64,000 bases of DNA from positions 589,858 through 653,857 of the forward strand of contig NZ_JAKJRU010000002.1 in the NCBI RefSeq assembly GCF_021726475.1, written 5' to 3'. Source of the stretch: Pseudomonas oligotrophica. Its GTDB lineage: Bacteria > Pseudomonadota > Gammaproteobacteria > Pseudomonadales > Pseudomonadaceae. Both the position numbers and the translations under genes were made by a program. This document shows, piece after piece, positions 49,368-57,728 of this stretch; within the stretch, counting starts at the first letter, position 1, and each line of letters opens with the position of its first letter. Below the pieces are notes generated by a model, which searched no databases, was not told where the DNA came from, and saw only the letters and a program-made list of their open reading frames with translations.

Positions 49368-50252
49368 ATGCGCCACTGTCTTGTCCTGATGCTGGTTGCC
49401 CTGCTCGGGGCCTGCAGCGCGCTGCCACCGCTGCCGCAATGGCAGGCGAGCGAAGGGCTCGACCATCCTGCGCTCGGGCAGATCCGCGACCTGCACAGCG
49501 GGCAACTCCTCGAGCCGCGACAGCTGGTGCGCCGGCTGGCGGCAGCCGAGCGGGTGCTGATCGGCGAGCGGCATGACAATCCCGACCACCACGCCCTGCA
49601 GCTCTGGTTGCTGCAGGCCATGGCGCAGCAGCGTCGGCAGGGCAGCCTGCTCCTGGAGATGCTGGTGCCGGCACAGCAGCCGCTGGTCGACCAGGCGCGC
49701 GCGGCGATTGCCGACGGTCAGCGGCCGGCCGAGCTGCCGGCGCGGCTGGACTGGTCCGATGGCTGGCCGTGGTCGCTTTACGGCCCGCTGGCCGAGTACG
49801 GGCTGCGCCAGCCCGGCCCGCTGCTGGCGGCCAACCTCGATCGCGACGAGATCGGGCGCCTGTATCGCCAACCCGTGGCGCTGTCCGGCGCGCGTTCGAC
49901 GCATCCTGCGGTGCGCGACGCGCTGGGCGCGCAGATCCGCGCGTCGCATTGCGGCATGTTGCCCGAGTCGCAGGTGCCGGCGATGGTCGCCATCCAGCAG
50001 CAGCGTGACCGGCGCATGGCCGAGCGGCTGCTGGCCGCGCCGGCGCCGGCGCTGCTGCTGGCCGGCGGCTTCCACGTGCGGCGCGACCTGGGCGTGCCGC
50101 AGCACCTGGTCGACCTGGGGGGCGCGGCGCAGGTGCTGCTGCTGGCCGAGGTCGGCCAGGCGATCGACGCCCGCCAGGCCGATTTCGTCTGGTTCACCCC
50201 GGCCCAGCCGCAGGAAGACCCCTGCGCCACCTTCGGCAAGGGCAGGCGATGA
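49368..50252 (+). CDS. ChaN-family lipoprotein (PhuW-like)
   Basis: A 294-residue outer-membrane lipoprotein candidate. The signal MRHCLVLMLVALLGACSAL has lipobox LGAC, so Cys17 is the lipidated residue. The ChaN core follows: LIGERHDNPDHHALQLWLL (near 65-83) and LLLAGGFHVRRDLGVPQHL near 225-245. ChaN proteins bind heme or iron; the Pseudomonas homolog PhuW lies next to the heme-uptake locus and the prrF sRNAs. Here it is convergent with one prrF gene. No Fur box was seen just upstream of it. AGG-type ribosome site at 49355-49360. Confidence 0.85.
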   Translation: MRHCLVLMLVALLGACSALPPLPQWQASEGLDHPALGQIRDLHSGQLLEPRQLVRRLAAAERVLIGERHDNPDHHALQLWLLQAMAQQRRQGSLLLEMLVPAQQPLVDQARAAIADGQRPAELPARLDWSDGWPWSLYGPLAEYGLRQPGPLLAANLDRDEIGRLYRQPVALSGARSTHPAVRDALGAQIRASHCGMLPESQVPAMVAIQQQRDRRMAERLLAAPAPALLLAGGFHVRRDLGVPQHLVDLGGAAQVLLLAEVGQAIDARQADFVWFTPAQPQEDPCATFGKGRR

Positions 50253-50264
50253 TTTGCTGCGGGC

Positions 50265-50291
50265 AAAAAAAGACCCGGCGGGTGCCGGGTC
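50265..50291 (-). terminator. Rho-independent terminator of prrF
   Basis: Eight-bp stem gacccggc/gccgggtc (50272-50279, 50284-50291) with a 4-nt loop and seven minus-strand Ts at 50271-50265. On the plus strand, reading out of the ChaN gene, no T run follows, so it serves prrF. Confidence 0.93.
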
Positions 50292-50375
50292 GAAAACCGT
50301 GATTAGCCTGATGAGGAGATAACCTGAAGACCGACTGCCTGGGCTTCCTGTTACCGGCTGATCTCGCGATCAGTT
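50265..50375 (-). ncRNA. prrF: PrrF iron-responsive sRNA
   Basis: About 111 nt, transcribed on the minus strand. It begins AACTGATCGCGAGATCAGCC, a short hairpin, continues with the single-stranded core TCTCCTCATCAGGCTAATCA and ends in the hairpin GACCCGGC-ACCC-GCCGGGTC with seven Ts. The core resembles the region of P. aeruginosa PrrF1/PrrF2 that pairs with sodB and other iron-protein mRNAs. A Fur box overlaps the promoter. The neighbours, a ChaN/PhuW-like gene and a cyclic-nucleotide-binding gene, are those of PrrF in P. aeruginosa. Only one copy is present here, not the tandem pair. Ends are inferred from promoter and terminator. Confidence 0.92.
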
Positions 50376-50377
50376 AA

Positions 50378-50396
50378 GAGAATAATAACAATTCTC
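50378..50396. promoter_or_regulatory. Fur box controlling prrF
   Basis: A 19-bp perfect inverted repeat GAGAAT-N7-ATTCTC overlapping the prrF -10 box. It matches the Fur consensus arrangement, so iron-loaded Fur should block transcription. Confidence 0.88.
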
Positions 50397-50409
50397 ATTA
50401 GTGAGTCAA
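50382..50409 (-). promoter_or_regulatory. Sigma70 promoter of prrF
   Basis: Minus-strand TTGACT (50409-50404), 16-bp spacer, TATTAT (50387-50382). The expected start is at about 50375, the first A of AACTG. Confidence 0.85.
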
Positions 50410-50427
50410 GTGTTTTGCGAATCAATC

Positions 50428-51225
50428 TCATGCCGGCGTGGCATGCCTGAGCTGGGTCAGCTCCTTGTTCAGCAGATCGATCCGCCGCGCCATGCTTTCG
50501 ATCAGGCTGTGGGCGATCCGCGGGTTGCTCTGGGTCAGGCCGATGAACTGCTCCTTGGGGATCACCATGACCGTGCAGGGCTCGCAGGCGACCACGCTGG
50601 CGCTGCGCTTTTCGCGGGTGAACACCGCCATCGCACCGAAGATCTCGTCCTTCTGCACGTCGCCCACCTTGTGCCCGTTGACCATGGCTTCGGCGCGACC
50701 TTCGATGATGACGAACACGTTGTCGGCCTCGTCGCCCTCGTGGATCAGTTCCTCGCCGGCGGCGAAGTGCTGGAAGCCGGTGGTCGGGCGCAGCTCCGGT
50801 TGCTTGAGGCGGGCCAGGGCGTCGGACAGCAGGGCGGTCTGGCCGACCAGATACTGGATGAACAGCTCCTGGCGCTCGGTCGTGGCGTGGATGTGGGCCA
50901 GCGCCGCGTCGCGCGGATAGGGCACCAGCAGCAGCGGCTCGTCGCTGCGGTAACGGCACGCCGGCAGGTCGGCGCCCTGGCGCAGGCCGAGCAGGTCGCC
51001 CTCGTGCAGGTAATAGAGGGGCTTGTCGTCGATCAGCGCATGCAGCAGGCCGGTTTCGATGACATACAGCTGCTGCGCTGCCAGCTCGACCTCCAGATCC
51101 TCGGTGCGCGGGCATTCGATGGCGGGGCCGGCCGGCGCGAGCCCTTCGAGCAGCTGCGTCGGAATGCCTTGCAGGCGCTGGGCCAGGCGGTCCGCATAGG
51201 CGGGTTGGTCGCCGAGTAGATACAT
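50428..51225 (-). CDS. cbpA: Cyclic nucleotide-binding protein (CbpA-like)
   Basis: A 265-residue protein made of two cyclic nucleotide-binding folds: an N-terminal one (about 25-110, QLYVIETGLLHALIDDKPLYYL) that looks degenerate, and a C-terminal one (about 145-245, FQHFAAGEELIHEGDEADNVFVIIEG). In the C-terminal phosphate-binding cassette (FGAMAVFTREKRSASV) the basic R-S-A-S is present but the usual Glu is Ala. No DNA-binding domain is visible, so it is not a Crp-type regulator. Position next to prrF equals P. aeruginosa CbpA, a cAMP-binding protein. Its stop lies 19 nt before the prrF -35 on the same strand. Confidence 0.8.
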   Translation of the reverse strand: MYLLGDQPAYADRLAQRLQGIPTQLLEGLAPAGPAIECPRTEDLEVELAAQQLYVIETGLLHALIDDKPLYYLHEGDLLGLRQGADLPACRYRSDEPLLLVPYPRDAALAHIHATTERQELFIQYLVGQTALLSDALARLKQPELRPTTGFQHFAAGEELIHEGDEADNVFVIIEGRAEAMVNGHKVGDVQKDEIFGAMAVFTREKRSASVVACEPCTVMVIPKEQFIGLTQSNPRIAHSLIESMARRIDLLNKELTQLRHATPA

Positions 51226-51325
51226 GTCGACAATCCTTGAGATCGGGGGCGGAACGAGCGATTCGAAGGGCGAACGATAGGCGCGGGCCGGGGGTGAGTA
51301 AACGCCGCGCATCGGAGGATGTGAG

Positions 51326-51595
51326 CTAGCTCCGATTGCGCAATGCCGCCTCCGCACGCGCGTTGAGCTCGGCTTTGACGCCGGCGGGCAGTTCCTGCCA
51401 ATGAAGGTCACGCAAGGCGCCTTCGATGGCATACAGCAGGACCCGCGAGGCACCGAAGCCGCGTGCCTTGACCGCCGCGTAGCTGGCCACGGCGCCGCGC
51501 CTGCGCAGTTCTTCGGCGCTGTGGATGCCGCAGGCATGCAGCCACTGCACGGAGGTCTTGCCGAGGTTGCGCAGATGCAGGAGTTCATCGTGCAT
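51326..51595 (-). CDS. TfoX C-terminal-domain protein
   Basis: An 89-residue cytoplasmic protein with the TfoX C-terminal (helix-hairpin-helix-like) fold: LLHLRNLGKTSVQWLHACGI (5-24), EELRRRGAVASYAAVKARGF and a closing amphipathic helix. It lacks the N-terminal half of competence regulators such as Sxy/TfoX, so it is not a full competence factor. Homologs are found widely in Pseudomonas and their role is unknown. It lies 100 nt upstream of the cbpA-like gene on the same strand. Confidence 0.75.
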   Translation of the reverse strand: MHDELLHLRNLGKTSVQWLHACGIHSAEELRRRGAVASYAAVKARGFGASRVLLYAIEGALRDLHWQELPAGVKAELNARAEAALRNRS

Positions 51596-51772
51596 GCGTC
51601 AATTCGCTCCGTGGCGATGGCCGGGCGCAGGCGGGCGGGCCAGGCCGGTGCATGATGCGCGCTCCGCGGCGCTGAACGGGGCTCGGGGCTGGGGCGTCAT
51701 GGGCGGGGCACCGTGGGACGATGCCCCGAGTATAGGTGGCGCTGCCGGCGGCTGCCCGGCAGCGCCTTGGCC

Positions 51773-53335
51773 CTACAGGCCCGGCAGGTGCTGGCGGATG
51801 GTCCCGACCAGGCCGTCGAGGCTGGCGGCATCGTTGGTATCCACGCGGCGGGCAACCAGCTGCTCCTGCTCGTCCAGTGGCTCGCGCTGGGCCTGCTGGG
51901 CGCGGATGACGTCGAGGTCGGCGTCGGACGGATCGCCGCCCTCGGCCTGGCGCTGGGCGAGCCAGAGCTCGATGACCGCGTCCGGTGCGTGGCAGTCGAG
52001 GATGACGAAGGGCACGCCGGTGTCCTCGGCGATGGCCGCGGCCGCCTTGCGCTGGGACTGTCGCAGGTAGGTCGCGTCGATCACCACCGAAAAGCCGGCG
52101 CGCAGGCCTGATTGGGCCAGTTGGTGCAGGCGGGCATAGGTGGCCTCGCTGGCGCTCTCGCTGTAGATGCCGGCGGCGAGTTCGCCGCACTGCGCCGTGG
52201 GTTGCTCGCCGAGCAGGCGCTTGCGCTCGACGTCCGAGCGCAAGCGGATGGCGCCCAGCGCCTCGACCAGGCGCAGCGCGACGTGGCTCTTGCCGACCGC
52301 GGAGACGCCGTGGGTGATGGCCAGGAAGCGCGAGGGAATGGCGCTGTAGCTCTCGGCCAGGTTCGCGTAGCCGCGGTACTGGCGCAGGATGACCTTGCGC
52401 TGCACCGGATCCTGTTCCTGGAAGAGGCGGAACAGGCTGACCTTGGCCCGCACCAGGGCGCGATAGGCCTTATAAAGATTGAGCAGCTCCAGCGCTGCGT
52501 AGTCGCCGGTCTGCTCCAGCCAGCCGTTGATGAAGCGCCGTGCCTGGCATTTCAGGCCGCGGTCCTCCAGGTCCATGGCCAGGAAGGCGGCATCCGAGGC
52601 GATGTCGATCAGGCGGAAGGGGTCGTTGAACTCGATGCAGTCGAACAGCACGACGCGGCCGTCGATCAGCGTCGCGTTGCCCAGGTGCAGGTCGCCGTGG
52701 CACTCGCGGATCAGGCCCTGGTCGCAGCGCGCCTGCAGCAGAGGCTGCAGGCGCTCGATGCTGGTTTCGGTCCACTGCTCGAGGCTGTCCAGCTGGGCCA
52801 GGTCGCCTGCCTCGCCGAGCAGCGGGCGGATCTGCTCGAAGTTCTGCCGCATCGGCGCGACGATCGCCTGCGGCGTGTTGAGCGGATGGTCCGGCGCGAT
52901 ATGCGGCGTGTTCATGTGGAAGCTGGCGATGCGCGCGGCCAACTGGTCGATATGCGCGTCGGTGAGCTCGCCGCGCGCCTGCAGTTCGGCCAGCAGCTGG
53001 CTCTGCGGGAATTCGCGCATCTGCAGGGCGTACTCGAAGGGCGCGTCGGCCTCGCCCAGGCGCGGGGCTTCGGGTGTTCCACCGATCGGCAGCACCTGCA
53101 GGTAGAGATCACCCGCCATGCGCTGGTTCAGGCGCAGCTCCTCCTCGCAGAAGTGCTTGCGGGCAGCCAGTTCGGTGAAATCGAGAAAGCCGAAGTCGAC
53201 CGGCTTCTTGATCTTGTAGGCATAGGGGCCGGTGAGGATGACCCAGGAAATATGGGTCTCGATCACCCGGAACGCCTCGACCGGGTGCGGATAGAGGGCC
53301 GGGTTCTGCAACGCGGCGATCAATGCGTGGCTCAC
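51773..53335 (-). CDS. Bifunctional aminoglycoside phosphotransferase-like / AAA kinase-like protein
   Basis: A 520-residue fusion. The N-terminal half (about 1-310) is a protein-kinase-like phosphotransferase domain with YKIKKPVDFGFLDF (Lys), ECHGDLHLGNA (catalytic H-G-D) and LFDCIEFNDPFRLIDIASD (metal Asp). The C-terminal half (about 325-520) is a P-loop kinase of the gluconate/zeta-toxin type with THGVSAVGKSHVAL and VVIDATYLRQSQR. The substrate is unknown; these fusions are common in proteobacteria. The start was placed at GTG 53335, 6 nt after AAGGA; ATGs at 53341 and 53362 lie too close to or upstream of that site. It is divergent from mrcB. Confidence 0.8.
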   Translation of the reverse strand: MSHALIAALQNPALYPHPVEAFRVIETHISWVILTGPYAYKIKKPVDFGFLDFTELAARKHFCEEELRLNQRMAGDLYLQVLPIGGTPEAPRLGEADAPFEYALQMREFPQSQLLAELQARGELTDAHIDQLAARIASFHMNTPHIAPDHPLNTPQAIVAPMRQNFEQIRPLLGEAGDLAQLDSLEQWTETSIERLQPLLQARCDQGLIRECHGDLHLGNATLIDGRVVLFDCIEFNDPFRLIDIASDAAFLAMDLEDRGLKCQARRFINGWLEQTGDYAALELLNLYKAYRALVRAKVSLFRLFQEQDPVQRKVILRQYRGYANLAESYSAIPSRFLAITHGVSAVGKSHVALRLVEALGAIRLRSDVERKRLLGEQPTAQCGELAAGIYSESASEATYARLHQLAQSGLRAGFSVVIDATYLRQSQRKAAAAIAEDTGVPFVILDCHAPDAVIELWLAQRQAEGGDPSDADLDVIRAQQAQREPLDEQEQLVARRVDTNDAASLDGLVGTIRQHLPGL

Positions 53336-53489
53336 GGTCATTCCTTGCTTGAAAGTGGGCATCAGGCGGGCCGGCAGACGCAGGCTGCGCCACGAGGAAA
53401 ACGCCGGCATTATCACCGCTCGATACGCCGCTGCAAACCGTCGAGAGGCGCGCGGACCTGGTCGGCAAAGCTGCGTATAATGCGCCGCC

Positions 53490-55802
53490 ATGACCAAGTC
53501 CCGCTCCCCTCGCAATCGTTCCAGACGCCGCTCCGGCGCGGCCCGGCCGTGGCTGGGCTGGATCGTCAAGCTGTCCATCGTCGGCCTGGTGATCCTCGCC
53601 GGCTTCGCCATGTACCTCGATGCCATCGTCCAGGAAAAGTTTTCCGGCAAGCGCTGGACCATCCCGGCGAAGGTCTACGCCAGGCCGCTCGAGCTGTTCA
53701 CCGGGCAGAAACTGGCCAAGGACGACTTCCTCGCCGAGCTCGGCGCGCTCGGCTACCGGCGCGAACAGGCCGTGTCCGGCCCGGGTGGCCTGTCGGTGGC
53801 CGGCAACAATATCGAACTGCACACCCGAGGCTTCCAGTTCTACGAAGGCGCCGAGCAGCCGCGCCACCTGCGGGTGCGCTTCTCCGGCGATTTCGTCGCC
53901 GGGCTGAGCGCGGCCGACGGCTCGAGCCTGGCCGTGGCCCGGCTCGAGCCGGTGCTGATCGGCGGGCTGTACCCGGCGCACAACGAGGATCGCATCCTGA
54001 TCAAGCTGGACCAGGTGCCGCCGTACCTGGTCGAGACGCTGGTGGCAGTGGAGGACCGCGAGTATTTCGAGCATTTCGGCGTGTCGCCCAAGTCCATCGC
54101 CCGTGCGGTCTGGGTCAACCTCACCGCCGGCGCCGTGCGCCAGGGCGGCAGCACGCTCACCCAGCAGTTGGTGAAGAACTTCTACCTGACCAGCGAGCGC
54201 AGCCTGAGCCGCAAGTTCAACGAGGCGATGATGGCGGTGCTGCTGGAGCTGCACTACGACAAGCAGGAGATTCTCGAGGCCTATCTCAACGAGGTGTTCC
54301 TCGGCCAGGACGGCCGCCGCGCGATCCACGGCTTCGGCCTGGCCAGCCAGTATTTCTTCGGCCAGCCGCTGGCCGAGCTGAAGCTGCACCAGGTGGCGCT
54401 GCTGGTCGGCATGGTCAAGGGGCCGACCTACTACAACCCGCGACGCAACCCGGAGCGCGCGCTGGAGCGCCGCAACCTGGTGCTCGATCTCCTGGCCGAG
54501 CAGCAGGTCGTCAGCCCGGCCGAGGCCGAGGCGGCGAAACAGCGGCCATTGGGCGTCACCCAGCGCGGCAGCCTGGCCGACAGCTCGTATCCGGCGTTTC
54601 TCGACTTGGTCAAGCGCCAGCTACGCGAGGACTACCGCGAGGAAGATCTCACCGAGGAGGGCCTGCGGGTCTTCACCAGCTTCGATCCGATCCTGCAGCT
54701 CAAGGCCGAGCAGGCGATGAGCGACACGCTCAAGCGGCTGGGCAAGGGCGCCGAGCAGATCGAGGGCGCCATGCTGGTGACCAACCCGGAAACCGGCGAG
54801 CTGCAGGCGATGCTCGGCAGCCGGCAACCCGGCTACGCCGGGTTCAACCGGGCGCTGGACGCGGTCCGCCCGATTGGCTCGCTGATCAAGCCGGCCATCT
54901 ACCTGACCGCGCTCGAGCGCCCGAGCCAGTACACCCTGACCAGCCTGCTGGATGACGAGCCGTTCTCGGTGAAAGGAGGCGACGGGCAGGTCTGGCGGCC
55001 GCAGAACTACGATCGCAAGGCCCACGGCCCGGTGTACCTGTACCAGGCGCTGGCCAATTCCTACAACCTGTCCACCGCGCGGCTCGGCCTGGACCTGGGC
55101 GTGCCCAATGTGCTCAAGACCCTGCAGCGCCTGGGCGTCTCGGTCGACTGGCCGGCCTATCCGTCGATGCTGCTGGGGGCCGGCGGGCTCAAGCCCATCG
55201 AAGTGGCGGATATGTACCAGACCCTGGCCAATGGCGGCTTCAACACGCCGCTGCGTGGCATTCGCAGCGTGCTCACCGCCGAGGGCGAACCGCTCAAGCG
55301 CTATCCGTTCCAGATCCAGCAGCGCTTCGATCCGGGGGCGATCTACCTGACCCAATATGCAATGCAGCGGGTCATGCACGAGGGCACCGGGCGTTCGGCC
55401 TACAGCCAGATGTCGCGTTCGCTCAACCTGGCCGGCAAGACCGGCACCACCAACGACATGCGCGACAGCTGGTTCGCCGGTTTCGGCCAGGACCTGCTGG
55501 CGGTGGTCTGGCTCGGCCGTGACGACAACGGCAAGACCTCGCTGACCGGTGCCACCGGTGCATTGCGGGTCTGGAGCGATTTCATGCGCCGTGCCGACCC
55601 CCTGCCGCTGAACATGCCGCTGCCGGATAATGTCGTGCAGGCCTGGGTGGACTCGCGCACCGGGCAGGTCACCGACGAGCGCTGCCCTGGCGCGGTGCAG
55701 ATGCCCTATATCCGCGGCAGCGAGCCGCCACCCGGGCCGGGCTGCGGCATCCAGGCGCCGGCCGAGTCGGTCATGGACTGGGTCCGGGGCTGGCTGCAAT
55801 AA
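53490..55802 (+). CDS. mrcB: Penicillin-binding protein 1B
   Basis: A 770-residue bifunctional peptidoglycan synthase. Basic cytoplasmic tail then one membrane helix (WIVKLSIVGLVILAGFAMYL, about 24-43), a UB2H domain (about 60-150), a glycosyltransferase domain with VAVEDREYFEHFG and GGSTLTQQLVKNFYL (about 185-330), and a transpeptidase domain with the active serine in PIGSLIKP (near 464), SYNLS (near 524) and KTGTT (near 650). The ATG at 53490 follows a TATAAT (53476-53481) by only 8 nt, so a leaderless message is possible. It is followed by a lipoprotein gene after 40 nt. Confidence 0.96.
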   Translation: MTKSRSPRNRSRRRSGAARPWLGWIVKLSIVGLVILAGFAMYLDAIVQEKFSGKRWTIPAKVYARPLELFTGQKLAKDDFLAELGALGYRREQAVSGPGGLSVAGNNIELHTRGFQFYEGAEQPRHLRVRFSGDFVAGLSAADGSSLAVARLEPVLIGGLYPAHNEDRILIKLDQVPPYLVETLVAVEDREYFEHFGVSPKSIARAVWVNLTAGAVRQGGSTLTQQLVKNFYLTSERSLSRKFNEAMMAVLLELHYDKQEILEAYLNEVFLGQDGRRAIHGFGLASQYFFGQPLAELKLHQVALLVGMVKGPTYYNPRRNPERALERRNLVLDLLAEQQVVSPAEAEAAKQRPLGVTQRGSLADSSYPAFLDLVKRQLREDYREEDLTEEGLRVFTSFDPILQLKAEQAMSDTLKRLGKGAEQIEGAMLVTNPETGELQAMLGSRQPGYAGFNRALDAVRPIGSLIKPAIYLTALERPSQYTLTSLLDDEPFSVKGGDGQVWRPQNYDRKAHGPVYLYQALANSYNLSTARLGLDLGVPNVLKTLQRLGVSVDWPAYPSMLLGAGGLKPIEVADMYQTLANGGFNTPLRGIRSVLTAEGEPLKRYPFQIQQRFDPGAIYLTQYAMQRVMHEGTGRSAYSQMSRSLNLAGKTGTTNDMRDSWFAGFGQDLLAVVWLGRDDNGKTSLTGATGALRVWSDFMRRADPLPLNMPLPDNVVQAWVDSRTGQVTDERCPGAVQMPYIRGSEPPPGPGCGIQAPAESVMDWVRGWLQ

Positions 55803-55842
55803 CAGTGTCGATCCGCCACCGTATTGGTTCGAGAGGTAACAG

Positions 55843-56580
55843 GTGAACAAGCAAATGATGGCCCTGCTGGCGGTTGCTGCCGTGGTTCAGGGCTGCGCCA
55901 GCGTCAATCGTGGCGCCATTCCGGTGGTCGACTCCGGTGCGCCGGTTTCCGAGCAGACCACTGCGCGCCAGGCCTACAGGGCGCCGAGCGGTACCGCGGC
56001 GCCGGCGGTCGAGGCGCAGGATTCGGGGGTGACGGTGATGGTGCCGCCGGGTGGCTCGGCACCGCTGCAGACCTACGCCGCGCCCGATCGCGGCATCGTC
56101 GGCTCGGTCGACAGCGGTGCGGCGCCCATGCAACAGCCCCTGCAGTCGCAGTGGGAGCCGGGCCCGGCAGCGCCGGTCTCGCCCGGCAGCGGCGTGGCGC
56201 CGTCGCGGACGCCTAGCGGCGTGCCGTCGGCGGGTGCGCTGGCGGCCGACGAGCAGCTCGACGGGCCGGTGCTGGCGTTGTTGACCACGGCGCGCCAGCA
56301 GCAGGGCGGCGGCGACCTCAACGGCGCGGCATCCAGTCTCGAGCGCGCCCAGCGCATCGCTCCGCGCGAGCCGCAGGTGCTCTATCGCCTGGCGCAGGTG
56401 CGTCTGGATCAGGGCGATGCGGTGCAGGCCGAGCAGCTTTCCCGGCGTGCGCTCAGCTACGCCAGTGGCCGGCCGGCACTGCAGGCGAGCCTGTGGGAGC
56501 TCATCGCCCAGGCGCGCGAACAGCAGGGCGATGCGGCCGGTGCAGCGGTGGCGCGCGAGCGCGCCAAGGTCAGCCTGTGA
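55843..56580 (+). CDS. TPR-repeat lipoprotein
   Basis: A 245-residue envelope protein. The signal MNKQMMALLAVAAVVQGCAS ends in lipobox VQGC (Cys18). The middle is a Pro/Gly/Ala-rich linker (about 40-140). The C-terminal part has two or three tetratricopeptide units (DLNGAASSLERAQRIAPREP, VLYRLAQVRLDQGDAVQAEQ). It starts with GTG, with AGAGG upstream, 40 nt after mrcB, so it may assist PBP1b, but this is inference. Its stop overlaps the next start (TGATG). Confidence 0.8.
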   Translation: MNKQMMALLAVAAVVQGCASVNRGAIPVVDSGAPVSEQTTARQAYRAPSGTAAPAVEAQDSGVTVMVPPGGSAPLQTYAAPDRGIVGSVDSGAAPMQQPLQSQWEPGPAAPVSPGSGVAPSRTPSGVPSAGALAADEQLDGPVLALLTTARQQQGGGDLNGAASSLERAQRIAPREPQVLYRLAQVRLDQGDAVQAEQLSRRALSYASGRPALQASLWELIAQAREQQGDAAGAAVARERAKVSL

Positions 56581-56900
56581 TGGATGCCCGCGTGCCGGAA
56601 CTGGCCGATACGCTGCTGCTCATCGAGCGTGAGCTGCGGATGGCCGGGCTCTGGTCGGATTCGGCGCCTTCGGCGCAGGCGTTGGCCAGCTGCGAGCCTT
56701 TCTGCGTCGACACCCTGGCGTTCGAGCAGTGGCTGCAGTGGGTGCTGCTGCCGCGCATGAAGGCGATCCTCGAGGGCGATCGCCCGCTGCCGCAGGTCTC
56801 CGGGATCAGTCCGATGGCCGAGGTGGCCTTTGTCGAGCGCCCGGTCGGCGGCCTGCTGGCGGCGCTACAGCGCTTCGATCGTTTGCTCAGCGGGGGCTGA
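56580..56900 (+). CDS. YqcC family protein
   Basis: A 106-residue cytoplasmic protein of the YqcC/DUF446 family: VPELADTLLLIERELRMAGLW (5-25), FCVDTLAFEQWLQWVLLPRM (about 41-60) and PLPQVSGISPMAEVAF (about 69-84). Family members are all-helical and of unknown function. Its ATG overlaps the lipoprotein stop in TGATG, so it is coupled. It ends inside the 3' end of the convergent gene (14-nt overlap). Confidence 0.85.
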   Translation: MDARVPELADTLLLIERELRMAGLWSDSAPSAQALASCEPFCVDTLAFEQWLQWVLLPRMKAILEGDRPLPQVSGISPMAEVAFVERPVGGLLAALQRFDRLLSGG

Positions 56901-57324
56901 CGTCGCATTCCTCGGCGATCAGCTTCCGTGCCTCGGCGATCCGCGCCTGGCGTTCCTCCTCGCCGATACGGCGCATCTCGTCGCCTTCCTTGACCCGCAC
57001 CCGTGGGTTGTTCTGTAGTTGCGCAAGGTTGGTGCGCATCGTCTCGCAGTAGTCCTTGCGCCGGCTGGCCTGCTCGGCCACCTCGCGGCGGACCTTCTCG
57101 TCGATCGCGGCCTGCGGGTCTTCTTCGGCTGCCCTCGGGGCTGCGGGTGGCGCCGCCGGCGCCGGCGCCGTCAGGGTGTTGATCGACTCGGCCGCCTGGC
57201 CTTGCGGCGGCTGGGCGCCGAAGTGCGTGGTTCCCTGGGCGTCGACCCATTTGTATACCTGGGCGGCCCAGGTCGGGTTGCTCAGGGTGGCCAAGAGGCT
57301 GGCGGCGACGAGCATGGCGCGCAT
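56887..57324 (-). CDS. DUF4124 exported protein
   Basis: A 145-residue protein with a signal peptide (MRAMLVAASLLATLSNPTWA) and an N-terminal DUF4124 domain marked by QVYKWVDAQGTTHFGAQPP, a short beta-rich envelope module. A Pro/Ala linker and a charged helix (EEERQARIAEARKLIAEEC) follow. Function is unknown. The ATG at 57324 was taken because the signal peptide starts there; the frame is open further upstream but without signal features. It overlaps the yqcC gene tail to tail by 14 nt. Confidence 0.75.
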   Translation of the reverse strand: MRAMLVAASLLATLSNPTWAAQVYKWVDAQGTTHFGAQPPQGQAAESINTLTAPAPAAPPAAPRAAEEDPQAAIDEKVRREVAEQASRRKDYCETMRTNLAQLQNNPRVRVKEGDEMRRIGEEERQARIAEARKLIAEECDVSPR

Positions 57325-57430
57325 CGGGAATCCTTCGTCGGGTTGCTGGAAGGCGCCACTATAACCAAGTCGCTGCAGCGCGCTTCTGCACCAGATCACA
57401 GCGCGGCGCCAAGCAGACGCAACGGCGGGC

Positions 57431-57459
57431 TTGACTTGGCTGCGTCTAATCCGAACAAT
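57431..57459 (+). promoter_or_regulatory. Candidate promoter of ilvIHC with long leader
   Basis: TTGACT (57431-57436), 17-bp spacer, AACAAT (57454-57459). It lies about 265 nt before the ilvI start. The leader between them has a hairpin acgtcag/ctgacgt (57614-57620, 57624-57630) and a short 37-codon frame at 57519-57632 without a good ribosome site and not rich in Ile, Leu or Val codons. No known riboswitch or attenuator was recognised. Confidence 0.4.
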
Positions 57460-57728
57460 CCGAGGCTTGCTGTCCTGAGCAGCTCGCCGCAAGCGGGTCT
57501 CCGCTCAGTCTGACAAGCATGAGGCGCTACCCGCGCCGACTCCGCATCACCCGCAACGCGTTACCTCGCGCTGGGTGGGACTCCCGCAACACTAGGGCCG
57601 TCCCGATACTGGCACGTCAGTGGCTGACGTAGTCGGCGACCACCGTCGCTCATGCCCTGCTCGGCAGTAAACCTATTCCTGGCTCTTCCAAGATGGATCA
57701 GCCGTCTGGCGTTTCAGAGGTGAACAAC

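Noticed and set aside
50292..50427. A second PrrF copy or PrrH transcript
   Set aside because: Only one promoter, one core and one terminator are present in the gap.
57519..57632. 37-codon frame in the ilvI leader as an attenuation peptide
   Set aside because: No ribosome site and no enrichment of Ile, Leu or Val codons; kept only as a note in the leader finding.
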